Assembly (NCBI GenBank): GCA_900546565.1
Contig: URDC01000011.1
Coordinates: forward strand, 1 to 37,279
DNA length: 37,279 nucleotides
From: an uncultured Opitutales bacterium
Lineage (GTDB): Bacteria > Verrucomicrobiota > Verrucomicrobiia > Opitutales > Intestinicryptomonadaceae
Reading direction: 5' to 3'
This document shows positions 23,026-30,954 of this stretch, one piece after another. How positions within the stretch are numbered: the stretch's first letter is position 1; every line of letters begins with the position of its first letter. The position numbers were made by a program, and so were the translations under genes. The notes beneath the pieces are model-generated. The model saw only the letters and a program-made list of their open reading frames with translations, was not told where the DNA came from and ran no database searches.

Positions 23026-24209
23026 AAAATACCGAGTTCGAGGCCGCGTAGTTCGGCGAGGCCTTTCATACGTCCGATGAAAGAGTAGCCGGGGTTGCGG
23101 GTGGGGGGTTTGGAGAGGTCGTCCGCCATATCGCGCCCGTGGTCGGGGCGGAAGACGATTTTCGCGCCGCCGTTGTCGATGCGCTCCTTTTGTATAGCGA
23201 GAAGCTTTTCGACGACGTTGCGCATTGGAACTGAGCCTTCGAGGTGCCCTGCCTCGTAGAAGCTGCCGTCGGGGTCGCGCTGTGTGCTGCGAAGGTGAAC
23301 GACAAATATGCGGTCTTTGAGGGCGTCAATCATTGCGGGAATGTCGTTGTGGACGCCCGCGCTGAGAGAACCCGTGCAAAGGCAGACCGAATTTGCGGGA
23401 GAATCGTAGGCGGCAATAATCTTCTGAAAATCGGACAGGCGCGAAGCTATGCGCGGGAGTCCGAGAACGTCGAAGGGTGGGTCGTCGGGGTGGATTGCAA
23501 GATGCACTCCGCACTCGTCGGCTACGGGGCAAACTTCTTTGAGGAAGAGGGCGAGGTTTTCGCGCAGCTTGTCGGCGTCGATTGCGGAGTATTTGGCGAG
23601 CATTGCGCGAATGTCGTCGATTGTGAAATCCATACTGCAACCGGGGAAGACGTCGATGATTGAGCGTTCGAACTTGCGGACTGCGTCGGCGTCGAGCGAG
23701 TTGAAGAACTTTTCGGCGCGGGCGAGCTGCTCGGGCGTGTAGTCGTTTTGCGCGCCGTCGCGTTTGAGAAGGTAAATCTCGAAAGCGGCGAACTGGGCGG
23801 GGTCGAAGCGCAGGCAGGTCGAGCCGTCGGGAAGTTTGTAGTGGAGGTCGGTTCGAATCCAGTCGAGGACGGGCATAAAATTGTAGATGACGATTTTTAT
23901 GCCGCACTCGGCGAGGTTGCGAAGGCTGATTTTATAGTTTTCGATGTGGCGGAGGAAGTCGCCCGTGCGGGTTTTGATTGCCTCGCTGACGGGCAGACTT
24001 TCGACTACGCTCCACTTTAAGCCCGCGTCTTCGACGATTTTTTTATGCGCAAGAATTGCCTCTTTTGTCCAGACTTCACCGTAGGGAATGTCGTGGAGGG
24101 AGGTGAAGACGCTTTCCGCGCCTGACTGTCTGATGAAGTCGAGGGGGACTTCGTCTTTTGTGCCATACCAGCGGAATCCCTCTTCGAGCATATATTTTTT
24201 GTCGTACAT
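23022..24209 (-). CDS. uxuA: Mannonate dehydratase
   Basis: UxuA dehydrates D-mannonate to 2-keto-3-deoxygluconate, using Fe2+ or Mn2+ in a TIM-barrel. The 395 residues match the family: GFRWYGTKDEVPLDFIRQSG at the start, WSVVESLPVSEAIKTRTGD, GIKIVIYNFMPVLDWIRTDL, then CGVHLAIHPDDPPFDVLGLPRI, SVCLCTGSLSAGVHND, IFVVHLRSTQRD and DHGRDM. His, Asp and Cys residues in these blocks are the expected metal ligands. It is the last gene of the seven-gene operon, 21 bases after the SDR gene, which makes its substrate. Confidence 0.95.
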   Translation of the reverse strand: MYDKKYMLEEGFRWYGTKDEVPLDFIRQSGAESVFTSLHDIPYGEVWTKEAILAHKKIVEDAGLKWSVVESLPVSEAIKTRTGDFLRHIENYKISLRNLAECGIKIVIYNFMPVLDWIRTDLHYKLPDGSTCLRFDPAQFAAFEIYLLKRDGAQNDYTPEQLARAEKFFNSLDADAVRKFERSIIDVFPGCSMDFTIDDIRAMLAKYSAIDADKLRENLALFLKEVCPVADECGVHLAIHPDDPPFDVLGLPRIASRLSDFQKIIAAYDSPANSVCLCTGSLSAGVHNDIPAMIDALKDRIFVVHLRSTQRDPDGSFYEAGHLEGSVPMRNVVEKLLAIQKERIDNGGAKIVFRPDHGRDMADDLSKPPTRNPGYSFIGRMKGLAELRGLELGIL

Positions 24210-24230
24210 ATGAATCCTTGAAAATTTGGG

Positions 24231-25040
24231 CTAAACTCCCGAGAAGCACGAGAAGCCGCCGTCGATTGCCATTATTGTGCCCGTAACGAACTTGGAGGCG
24301 TCGCTTATGAGGTAATGCGCCGCGCCGTGGATTTCGTCGGCGTTGCCGAAGCGTTTGAAGGGCGTTTTATTGATGACGGTTTGTCCGCGCTGGGTGAACG
24401 AGCCGTCGGGGTTGGTGAGAAGCGCGCGGTTTTGTTCGCTGATGAAAAATCCGGGGGCGATTGCGTTGACGCGTATGCCCTCGCCGAACTTTTGGGCGAA
24501 CTCTACGGCGAGCCACTTTGTGAGGTTGTTGACGCCCGCCTTTGCGTTGGAGTAGCCCAAGACGCGGGTGACGGCGGCCTCGGCGGTCATTGACGAGAAA
24601 TTGACGATGCTGCCGAATTTCTGCCGGCGGAAGATTTCGCCGAAGACCATTGTCGGCAGGAGTGTGCCCTGCAAATTGAGTTTGACGACTGCCGCCCACT
24701 GGTCGACTTCGAGATCGAAGAATGTTTTATCGGGCGGGATTGTCGCGCCCGACATATTGCCGCCCGCGCCGTTTATGAGGGCGTCGAGGCGTCCGAACTT
24801 GGCCAAGATGTCGGAGCGGGCCTTTTCGAGCGCGGGTCGGTCGAGGACGTCGCAAACGCAGGCGAGAGTGTCGGCAGGATCGAGGTCGGCGGTGGCGGCG
24901 TCGAGTTTTTCCTTCGACCTGCCCATAAACACGACTTTTGCGCCCTGCGAAGCGAGGTACTTGGCAAGCGACCCCGCCAAGACGCCCGTCGAGCCCGTAA
25001 TGGCGACGACTTTATTTTTGATGTCGAACAATTCGTTCAT
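24231..25040 (-). CDS. Short-chain dehydrogenase, probable D-mannonate oxidoreductase (fructuronate reductase)
   Basis: A 269-residue SDR: NAD(P)-binding TGSTGVLAG at residues 15-23, NGAGGN near 90, catalytic Ser149/150, Tyr163 and Lys167 (YSNAK), and a C-terminal DGGFSCFSG. Proteins of this type next to uxuA reduce fructuronate to mannonate and replace the larger UxuB of enteric bacteria; Bacillus YjmF is the familiar example. The specific reaction is inferred from the position between uxuA and the transporter. Spacing of 12-21 bases to both neighbours supports co-transcription. Another sugar-acid substrate cannot be excluded. Confidence 0.85.
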   Translation of the reverse strand: MNELFDIKNKVVAITGSTGVLAGSLAKYLASQGAKVVFMGRSKEKLDAATADLDPADTLACVCDVLDRPALEKARSDILAKFGRLDALINGAGGNMSGATIPPDKTFFDLEVDQWAAVVKLNLQGTLLPTMVFGEIFRRQKFGSIVNFSSMTAEAAVTRVLGYSNAKAGVNNLTKWLAVEFAQKFGEGIRVNAIAPGFFISEQNRALLTNPDGSFTQRGQTVINKTPFKRFGNADEIHGAAHYLISDASKFVTGTIMAIDGGFSCFSGV

Positions 25041-25052
25041 AACCTGAATTTC

Positions 25053-26762
25053 CTATGAATGTTTTTTCTTGAATACTATTGCCGAGACTACGACAACTGC
25101 GAAGAATGCCGCGAAAGCAATGGGGCCTGCAATGCCGATTTTGTGGTAGAGAACCCAAAGGCTAGCCACCGAAGAGCACGCCAAGGAGCACGCCATAAGG
25201 ACGTTCCAGACGAGGCGCGACTTGCCGCGCGGGGCTTCGCTGCCGAGAGCCTTTTTACTGTTGATGATAAACATAAATGCGCCGTATGCTATCGGCAGCA
25301 AGACCGCCGCCATTACGCCCGCGTAGATGACAAGCCACATTCTCGCGCCCTTGAAGAAGATGGAGGCGATTGCCGAGAAGGCGATGAGTGAAGAGCCCGC
25401 GATATGCCACTTTGCGCTGCCGCCGCGCTTGAAGATTTCGCTAAACGAGAGTCCGCAGATTAGCATATTCATAAGGACGGCGTTTATTGCCATACCCAAG
25501 ACGCCGAAACCGAAAATGTAGCGGGCGACGTCGTCGCCGACGAGAGGCGCGAGGGTTTCGGAGAGGTTGGAGGCGTCGCGCTTTACGAGCATTGCAGCCA
25601 TATCCTTTTCGGCGCGGGGCAATGCGTTGCGGGCGGCGTCTTTTGCCTGTTCGGGCAAGGATGCGAAGTTCGGGTTTGTGGAGGCAAGGCGCGAATCGAG
25701 AAGCTGGATATATCCGCCGACGAGGTTTGCGGCAGGCTCGACTTTCACGTTATTTACGACTGCGGGTTGGAGTTTGCCGCCGCTGATTGTCGAAATTGCC
25801 AATCCCTCGGCGGGGGTGGCGTGAAACTGCGAAGCCGCGGCGATTACGATGCACGATGTGGCAAGCAGGAAGGGAATGAAAAGCCCCGTTGCGAGGTCGA
25901 AGATTGCGAGCCCGCGGAAATCTTTATCCCACCCCTTTTTGAGCATTGAATAGGGGAAGAGGAATGTCATATTTATGCCGACTGCCATTGCCGCCGCCGA
26001 AATTACGACGTCGATTTGCTGCGAGACAATCATATCCGACCAGAATTTTACGCCGTCGGCGTCGAGTTTCTGGATATACTGCATAAAGTCGGCACTCGGG
26101 CTTGTAAAGACCGAGAAGTTGGGGACGAAGCCCTCCATAACCCGCGCCCAATCGATTTTTCCGCCTATCGAAAGGCTGATTACGACGCCGAAGAAGCACA
26201 CGACGATTGCCGCAACCGAAAGTTTGATGAAAATTTCGAATATCTTTACGCCCTTGCCGCCGCGCGCGTAGATTGCCGTCATTATGAGGGCGACGGCGAA
26301 CAATGCCGCGGTGATTATGATTTCGGTTGTCTGTGTTGGCGGCTCCTGCGAAGCACAGATGTTTTGCGTTATTGCCGCAACCCCCAAGGCGAACTGCGGC
26401 CACGCGAACACTAAGCACGCGAGCATCGAGCCTATCGCCCAGCTATATCCCAAAATCGGGGTGATGTTTTCGTTGATTGAAAACATCGGTTTTGTGGATA
26501 TGGAGAGGGTCACGTATGATATTGCCGCAAGCATTATTATGCCCAACATCATTGCGAACGGCTGCAACCACATAAAGCCCAATCCGCCCAAGACGCCCAA
26601 ATAGAGTGCGGAAGCGAGCGAGCCGCCGCCGAGTGTTGTCGCGCTTTGAAGCCAGCCCGGTCCCGAGAGTTTACAGAATGCGCCAAGTTGCGCCGCCGCG
26701 CCCTTTTGTTTTGCGTTTTGGAGAAGTTGGCGTTGTGCTTGGAGTTTGTCGTTATTTCCCAT
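25053..26762 (-). CDS. Nramp-fold transporter without the canonical metal-binding motifs, candidate uronate carrier
   Basis: A 569-residue multi-pass membrane protein of the Nramp/SLC11-like group. The first helix reads LSGPGWLQSATTLGGGSLASALYLG, where true Nramp metal carriers have DPGN; the sixth helix reads AVGINMTFLFPYSML (about 259-272), where they have MPH. The metal-coordinating Asp, Asn and His are therefore absent, which argues against metal transport. A hydrophilic insertion of about 90 residues lies around 345-430. Its place inside a fructuronate/mannonate/KDG operon, overlapping the upstream gene by 11 bases, suggests transport of a uronate or related acid. Transport activity is well supported by the fold; the substrate is inference. 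Confidence 0.8.
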   Translation of the reverse strand: MGNNDKLQAQRQLLQNAKQKGAAAQLGAFCKLSGPGWLQSATTLGGGSLASALYLGVLGGLGFMWLQPFAMMLGIIMLAAISYVTLSISTKPMFSINENITPILGYSWAIGSMLACLVFAWPQFALGVAAITQNICASQEPPTQTTEIIITAALFAVALIMTAIYARGGKGVKIFEIFIKLSVAAIVVCFFGVVISLSIGGKIDWARVMEGFVPNFSVFTSPSADFMQYIQKLDADGVKFWSDMIVSQQIDVVISAAAMAVGINMTFLFPYSMLKKGWDKDFRGLAIFDLATGLFIPFLLATSCIVIAAASQFHATPAEGLAISTISGGKLQPAVVNNVKVEPAANLVGGYIQLLDSRLASTNPNFASLPEQAKDAARNALPRAEKDMAAMLVKRDASNLSETLAPLVGDDVARYIFGFGVLGMAINAVLMNMLICGLSFSEIFKRGGSAKWHIAGSSLIAFSAIASIFFKGARMWLVIYAGVMAAVLLPIAYGAFMFIINSKKALGSEAPRGKSRLVWNVLMACSLACSSVASLWVLYHKIGIAGPIAFAAFFAVVVVSAIVFKKKHS

Positions 26763-27834
26763 AGTGTGATTCGGCTTGTTGTTGTGATTTTAATGCGAGT
26801 TCGGCCGCCTTGAAGGCGTGTTCCTGTGTTATTGCGGTTTCCGTTCCGTTTAGAATGTCCAAGATGAATTTCCCGAAGAAGGGGAACTTCATTTGGCGGC
26901 AATCGATGCGGCGGACGCCCTCGCTATCGGTGATGAAGAGGATTTGGCTCGGATTTTCGGCGTCGGAATAGTCGATGTATTTCCTGATTTCGATATACCC
27001 CTCGGTGCCCAAGATGATTGTGCGGCCGTCGCCCCAAACGGGGAGTCCGTCGGGCGTGAACCAATCGACGCGGCAATAGCATGACGCGCCCGTGTTTGTG
27101 GTGAGGCTCGCCTCGCCGAAATCCTGCAACTCGGGGTATTCGGGGTTTGCCATATTCGCGACGCGGGCGAAGTTTATTGCGGCGTCGGTCGAACCCGAAA
27201 ATTCGAGGAACTGCTCGAACTGGTGCGAGCCGATGTCGGTGAGGATTCCGCCGTAGCGTTCGCGCTTGAAGAACCAATCGGGGCGGGCGTTTTTCGAGAG
27301 GCGGTGCGGCGCGAGTATGAGCACCTGCAAGACGCGTCCGATTGCGCCGCTTTTGACGAGTTCGTTCGCCTTTTCAGCCGCCTGATTGTGTATGCGCTCG
27401 GCGTAGTAGGGCATATATTTTAGCCCCGTTTCGGCGACGAGTTTGCGCGCCTTTTCGAGCTGTTCGAGCGTGGTAAAAGGCGGTTTGTCGACGAAGTAAT
27501 GTTTGCCCGAGCGCAAAACTTTTTCGCCCAAGTCGAAGCGGTCGGCGGGTATGGACGCGCCCGCTACGCAGACGATTGACTTGTCGCGCAAAATCTGCTC
27601 CAAGCTTTCGGCGGCGGGAACGTCGGGGAAGCGTTTTTGGAAGTCGGCGACTTTCTTTGGGTCGGAATCCCAGACGAGGGCGCACTTGCCGCCCGCGCTT
27701 GTCAAACCCTGAACCTGCGCGTAGATGTGCCCGTGGTCGAGCCCCGCGGCGGCAAAGACGAAATCGCCGTCGCCGCAGACTTTTTCGCCCGAGCCGTCGG
27801 GAACGTAATCGTATCCGCTGAAATGTTTTGCCAT
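26752..27834 (-). CDS. Gfo/Idh/MocA-family oxidoreductase (second of two)
   Basis: The 360-residue product starts at 27834 (MAKHFSGYDYVPDGSGEKVC); the frame extends further upstream only through antisense of its neighbour. The Rossmann part includes FVFAAAGLDHGHIYAQ and an unusual first loop; HYFVDKPPFTTLEQLEKA holds the conserved Lys-Pro (EKP-type) pair, here DKP. The C-terminal sheet domain has ILTDIGSHQFEQFLEFSG, with the His seen in this family, and FILDILNGTE near the end. Members use NAD(P) to oxidise or reduce sugars, inositols or sugar acids. Its ATG shares one base with the stop of the first family member (TAATG), so the two are translationally coupled and may act on consecutive intermediates. 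The substrate is unknown. Confidence 0.88.
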   Translation of the reverse strand: MAKHFSGYDYVPDGSGEKVCGDGDFVFAAAGLDHGHIYAQVQGLTSAGGKCALVWDSDPKKVADFQKRFPDVPAAESLEQILRDKSIVCVAGASIPADRFDLGEKVLRSGKHYFVDKPPFTTLEQLEKARKLVAETGLKYMPYYAERIHNQAAEKANELVKSGAIGRVLQVLILAPHRLSKNARPDWFFKRERYGGILTDIGSHQFEQFLEFSGSTDAAINFARVANMANPEYPELQDFGEASLTTNTGASCYCRVDWFTPDGLPVWGDGRTIILGTEGYIEIRKYIDYSDAENPSQILFITDSEGVRRIDCRQMKFPFFGKFILDILNGTETAITQEHAFKAAELALKSQQQAESHYGK

Positions 27835-28970
27835 TATCTGAACGATTTTGTGAATTCGATGATGAAGTCGGTGTCGACGTTTTCGCGGAATTTGGACTGG
27901 GCGGTCTTTTCGGCGAGCAGTTTTGCGTAGGCGGCGTCGTCGAACGGAAAGTCGACGTCGGAATTCGTCCACGAGGAAAGCAGCATTGCGTTGGCAAGGC
28001 AGACGGAATTGTAGCCCTGCTGGGCGTCGAAGTCGAAGTGTGCGCCCGTGTCGACAGCCTTGGCGAAGTTCGAGAGGACGCCCGAATGCTGTTCGCCCTT
28101 ATCGGTGAAAGTTTCCTCGGTGGTGGTGGCATCGGGTGTGCCGAAGACGTATTTTGTGTTGAGGGTGTAATCGCGCAGGCTTGCGAAGCGGGTGATTTTG
28201 AGCGCGTCGTTTTCGGCGACAAGGAAGCCCCTGTCGCCCGCGATTTCGAGGCGGTTTGTGCCGGGGAACTCTCCCGTGGCGGTCGCGAAGGTGGCGGTCA
28301 TATCGTCGGGGAACTCGAAGTATGCGGTTGCCTCGTCTTCGACCTCGATATTATGGTATTTGCCGAACTTGCACCAAGCGCGGAGTTTTTTCGGCATTCC
28401 GAAAACCCAAGCGAAGATGTCGATATTGTGGATTGACTGGTTGATGAGCGCGCCGCCTGCCTCGCCCTTCCATGTGCCGCGCCAGTTGCTGCTTGAAAAG
28501 TAGATTTGCGGGCGGTACCAGTTTGTCATAAACCAAGATGCGCGGTTGATTTTTCCGAGTTCGCCCGAAGCGACAAGCTCTTTTATGCGCGAATACATCG
28601 GCGTTGTACGCTGGTTGAGCATAATGCCGCAAACTTTGCCCCTGCTGCGGGCAAGCTCGACGATTTGTTTGGCGTCGAACGATGTCAGGGCGATGGGCTT
28701 TTCAATCAAAACGTGCTTGTCGGCTTCGAGGCACTTTTTTGCGAGTTCGAAGTGGTTGAACGACGGAGTTGCGACGAGCACCGCCTCGACGTTCGGGTCT
28801 TTGAGCATATCGTCGACGTTCGAGTATGATTTCAAGCCCGCGAACTTTACGGGGTCGATATATTTTTCGTCGCACACGCAGGCTATTTCGCAGTCGGCGA
28901 CTTTGCCATCGCGAATGTTTTTGATGTGCATTGAGCCGATTGCTCCCAATCCGATTACGCCTAATTTCAT
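27834..28970 (-). CDS. Gfo/Idh/MocA-family oxidoreductase (first of two)
   Basis: A 378-residue protein with MKLGVIGLGAIGSMHIKNIRD (Rossmann motif GxGxxG), AVLVATPSFNHFELAKKCLEA, then HVLIEKPIALT with the family EKP motif. The second domain has GGALINQSIHNIDIFAWVFG with the likely catalytic His, and DKGEQHSGVLSNFAKAV. Members oxidise or reduce sugars and their acids with NAD(P). It is only about one-third similar by eye to its neighbour, so the pair is an old duplication or of separate origin. A gap of 33 bases separates it from eda. In this operon it may feed an unusual uronate or keto-sugar into the pathway, but no substrate is evident. Confidence 0.9.
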   Translation of the reverse strand: MKLGVIGLGAIGSMHIKNIRDGKVADCEIACVCDEKYIDPVKFAGLKSYSNVDDMLKDPNVEAVLVATPSFNHFELAKKCLEADKHVLIEKPIALTSFDAKQIVELARSRGKVCGIMLNQRTTPMYSRIKELVASGELGKINRASWFMTNWYRPQIYFSSSNWRGTWKGEAGGALINQSIHNIDIFAWVFGMPKKLRAWCKFGKYHNIEVEDEATAYFEFPDDMTATFATATGEFPGTNRLEIAGDRGFLVAENDALKITRFASLRDYTLNTKYVFGTPDATTTEETFTDKGEQHSGVLSNFAKAVDTGAHFDFDAQQGYNSVCLANAMLLSSWTNSDVDFPFDDAAYAKLLAEKTAQSKFRENVDTDFIIEFTKSFR

Positions 28971-29003
28971 TGTAGTCTCTCCTTTATTATGTGTTATTTT
29001 ATA

Positions 29004-29642
29004 TTATTTTTTCAAAGAATTTATGACTGCCGCCGCGGCGCGCGCCTGCGCCTCGATTTCGTCGAACTTGCCCTCGGCGATTTGCGCGGGCTTTGCCAGC
29101 CAAGAGCCGCCGACCGCCGCGATGAGGGGGTCGGAAAGCATTTCGGCGAGGTTGTCGATGTTCACGCCCCCGAGCGGAATGAATTTTATGCCGAGGTGTT
29201 TATAGGGAGCCGCGATTGCTTTGAGGTGTTTTATGCCGCAGCTTGCAGCGGGAAAGTATTTGAGCATTCGGCAGCCGTTTTCCAAGGCTGCCTCGATGTC
29301 GCTGGGGGTGAAGATTCCGGGGCCGAAGGGGATTCCGATTTCGTTAGCCTTTTGGATTACGCGGACGTTTGTCCCCGGAGCTACGGCAAAGCACGCGCCC
29401 GCGTCCTTTGCCTGAACGACCTGTTCGGGAGTGAGCACTGTGCCCGCGCCGATATAGACTTCGGGGAGGGCGCGGCGGATTTCGCGGATACAGTCAAGCC
29501 CCGCGGGCGTTCTGAGGGTCAGCTCGATTGCCGAGATTCCCCCGCGCATGAGCGCCTCCGCCATGGGAACGGCGTCTTTTACGTTTTCGACTGTGCACAC
29601 GGCGACGAGTTTACGCGCCTCAAATTCCTGCATAATTGTCAT
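29004..29642 (-). CDS. eda: 2-keto-3-deoxy-6-phosphogluconate aldolase
   Basis: Eda splits KDPG into pyruvate and glyceraldehyde 3-phosphate, closing the hexuronate and Entner-Doudoroff routes. From the ATG at 29642 the product has 212 residues, the usual length. IELTLRTPAGLDCIREIR holds Glu40 and Arg44; YIGAGTVLTPEQ and FAVAPGTN follow; Lys128 in LKYFPAA is the Schiff-base lysine; FIPLGGVN binds phosphate. The longer frame upstream is antisense of kdgK. A second ATG three codons in (29633) is equally possible. The gene sits 77 bases after the kdgK stop. Confidence 0.95.
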   Translation of the reverse strand: MTIMQEFEARKLVAVCTVENVKDAVPMAEALMRGGISAIELTLRTPAGLDCIREIRRALPEVYIGAGTVLTPEQVVQAKDAGACFAVAPGTNVRVIQKANEIGIPFGPGIFTPSDIEAALENGCRMLKYFPAASCGIKHLKAIAAPYKHLGIKFIPLGGVNIDNLAEMLSDPLIAAVGGSWLAKPAQIAEGKFDEIEAQARAAAAVINSLKK

Positions 29643-29719
29643 AATAAAAATTCTTTTTTTGTATTTTATATTAATGTTTACTGACGTAAGAGTTGGATAT
29701 TCCGCTTTGTGGGGCGGGG

Positions 29720-30814
29720 TTATCTGTCGACGCGCGCAGAGCCGCCGCCCGCGAGTTTTTCGACTTCCGCCTTGGTTGCGGTGCTGGTGTCGCCGGGGGT
29801 GGTCATTGCGAGCGCGCCGTGGGCTGCGCCGTATTCGACTGCCGCCTGAGCGTCGCCGAGTTCCATCATTCCGTAGACGAAGCCCGAAGCGAAACTGTCG
29901 CCGCCGCCAACGCGGTCGAAGATTTCGAGCTTTTCGCGTTTTTTGGACTCGTAGAATTTGCCGTCCGACCAGCAGATTGCGCTCCAATCGTTGACGGTTG
30001 CGGTGTGGACCTTGCGCAGGGTTGTTGCCACTGCCTTGAAATTCGGATAGGTTTTGACGACTTTTTCAATCATCTTCTTGAAGGACTCTACCTGCGGGTT
30101 GGAGATGTCCTCGCCCAAGCCATCGACTTCGAAGCCCAAGCAGGCGGTGAAGTCTTCTTCATTGCCAATCATAACGTCGACATACTTGGCGATTTCGCGG
30201 TTGACCTCCTGAGCCTTTGCCTTGCCGCCGATTGCCTTCCAGAGCGACGGGCGGTAATTGAGGTCGTAGGAGACGATTGTGCCGTATTTTTTTGCCGCCT
30301 TGACCGCCTCCAAAATAACGTCGGGGGTGGTTTCGGAAAGCGCGGCGTAGATGCCGCCCGTGTGAAGCCAGCGCACGCCGACTTTGCCGAAGATGTAATC
30401 CCAATCGATGTCGCCGGCTTTGAGGCTTGCGGCGGCGGAATGTCCGCGGTCGGAGCAGCCGACTGCCCCGCGCACGCCGAAGCCGCGCTCGGTGAAGTTG
30501 AGCGAATTGCGCACGGTTCTGCCGACGCCGTCGCTTTCGAGCCATTTGACGAAGCGCATATCCACGCCGCCCTGCAAGATAAAGTCTTCAAGCAAAAGCC
30601 CGACTTCGTTTTTGACGATTGCCGTCGCCACCGCCGCGCGAAGTCCGAAGCAACGGCGCAATCCGCGGGCCACGTTATATTCGCCGCCGCCCTCCCATAC
30701 TTTAAAGCTGCGGGCGGTGCGGATTCTGCCCTCGGATGGGTCGAGGCGCAACATTACTTCGCCGAGTGAAATTATATCGAACTGTGTGTCTGTTTTTGCT
30801 CTTGTCTGTATCAT
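29720..30814 (-). CDS. kdgK: 2-keto-3-deoxygluconate kinase (PfkB family)
   Basis: KdgK phosphorylates KDG to KDPG, the step between UxuA and Eda. The 364 residues show the PfkB fold: ISLGEVMLRLDP at the start, EGGGEYNVARGL for sugar binding, VSYDLNYRPSLW, MIGNEEDF and the ATP/catalytic motif DRVGGGDSFASGF with the catalytic Asp. The usual GAGD is GGGD here. It is longer than enteric KdgK (about 310) because of loops near 115-130 and 225-260. It is the first gene of the operon; a sigma-70-like promoter and a LacI-type palindrome lie 45-95 bases upstream. Confidence 0.9.
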   Translation of the reverse strand: MIQTRAKTDTQFDIISLGEVMLRLDPSEGRIRTARSFKVWEGGGEYNVARGLRRCFGLRAAVATAIVKNEVGLLLEDFILQGGVDMRFVKWLESDGVGRTVRNSLNFTERGFGVRGAVGCSDRGHSAAASLKAGDIDWDYIFGKVGVRWLHTGGIYAALSETTPDVILEAVKAAKKYGTIVSYDLNYRPSLWKAIGGKAKAQEVNREIAKYVDVMIGNEEDFTACLGFEVDGLGEDISNPQVESFKKMIEKVVKTYPNFKAVATTLRKVHTATVNDWSAICWSDGKFYESKKREKLEIFDRVGGGDSFASGFVYGMMELGDAQAAVEYGAAHGALAMTTPGDTSTATKAEVEKLAGGGSARVDR

Positions 30815-30858
30815 AATCCGTTTTTGTTTCGTTTATTGTGAAATGGTTTATGGAGTCG

Positions 30859-30886
30859 GTTTTAAATGGTGTTTGCGGCAAGTCAA
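30859..30886 (-). promoter_or_regulatory. Candidate promoter of the uronate operon
   Basis: On the reverse strand TTGACT (30886-30881), a 16-base spacer and TAAAAC (30864-30859), matching five and four positions of the sigma-70 consensus. Transcription would start near 30852, about 38 bases before the kdgK ATG. Confidence 0.5.
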
Positions 30887-30894
30887 GCTTTTTT

Positions 30895-30908
30895 CTCAAA
30901 CGATTGAG
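30895..30908. promoter_or_regulatory. LacI-family-like operator palindrome
   Basis: CTCAAACGATTGAG is a 14-bp palindrome (five pairs on each side) with a central CG flanked by one variable base, the AANCGNTT pattern typical of LacI-family regulators. It ends eight bases from the -35 element of the kdgK promoter and 11 bases before a perfect TTGACA on the plus strand, so it could control both directions. No LacI-type gene is in the window. Confidence 0.5.
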
Positions 30909-30919
30909 GCGCTTTTTAT

Positions 30920-30948
30920 TTGACAGGAATGCCGCAGGCGTTTTTATC
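30920..30948 (+). promoter_or_regulatory. Candidate promoter of the TonB receptor leader
   Basis: A perfect TTGACA (30920-30925) and a weak TTTATC (30943-30948) separated by 17 bases. If used, it gives a leader of about 560 bases before the receptor start. The -10 match is poor. Confidence 0.35.
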
Positions 30949-30954
30949 GGTGGC

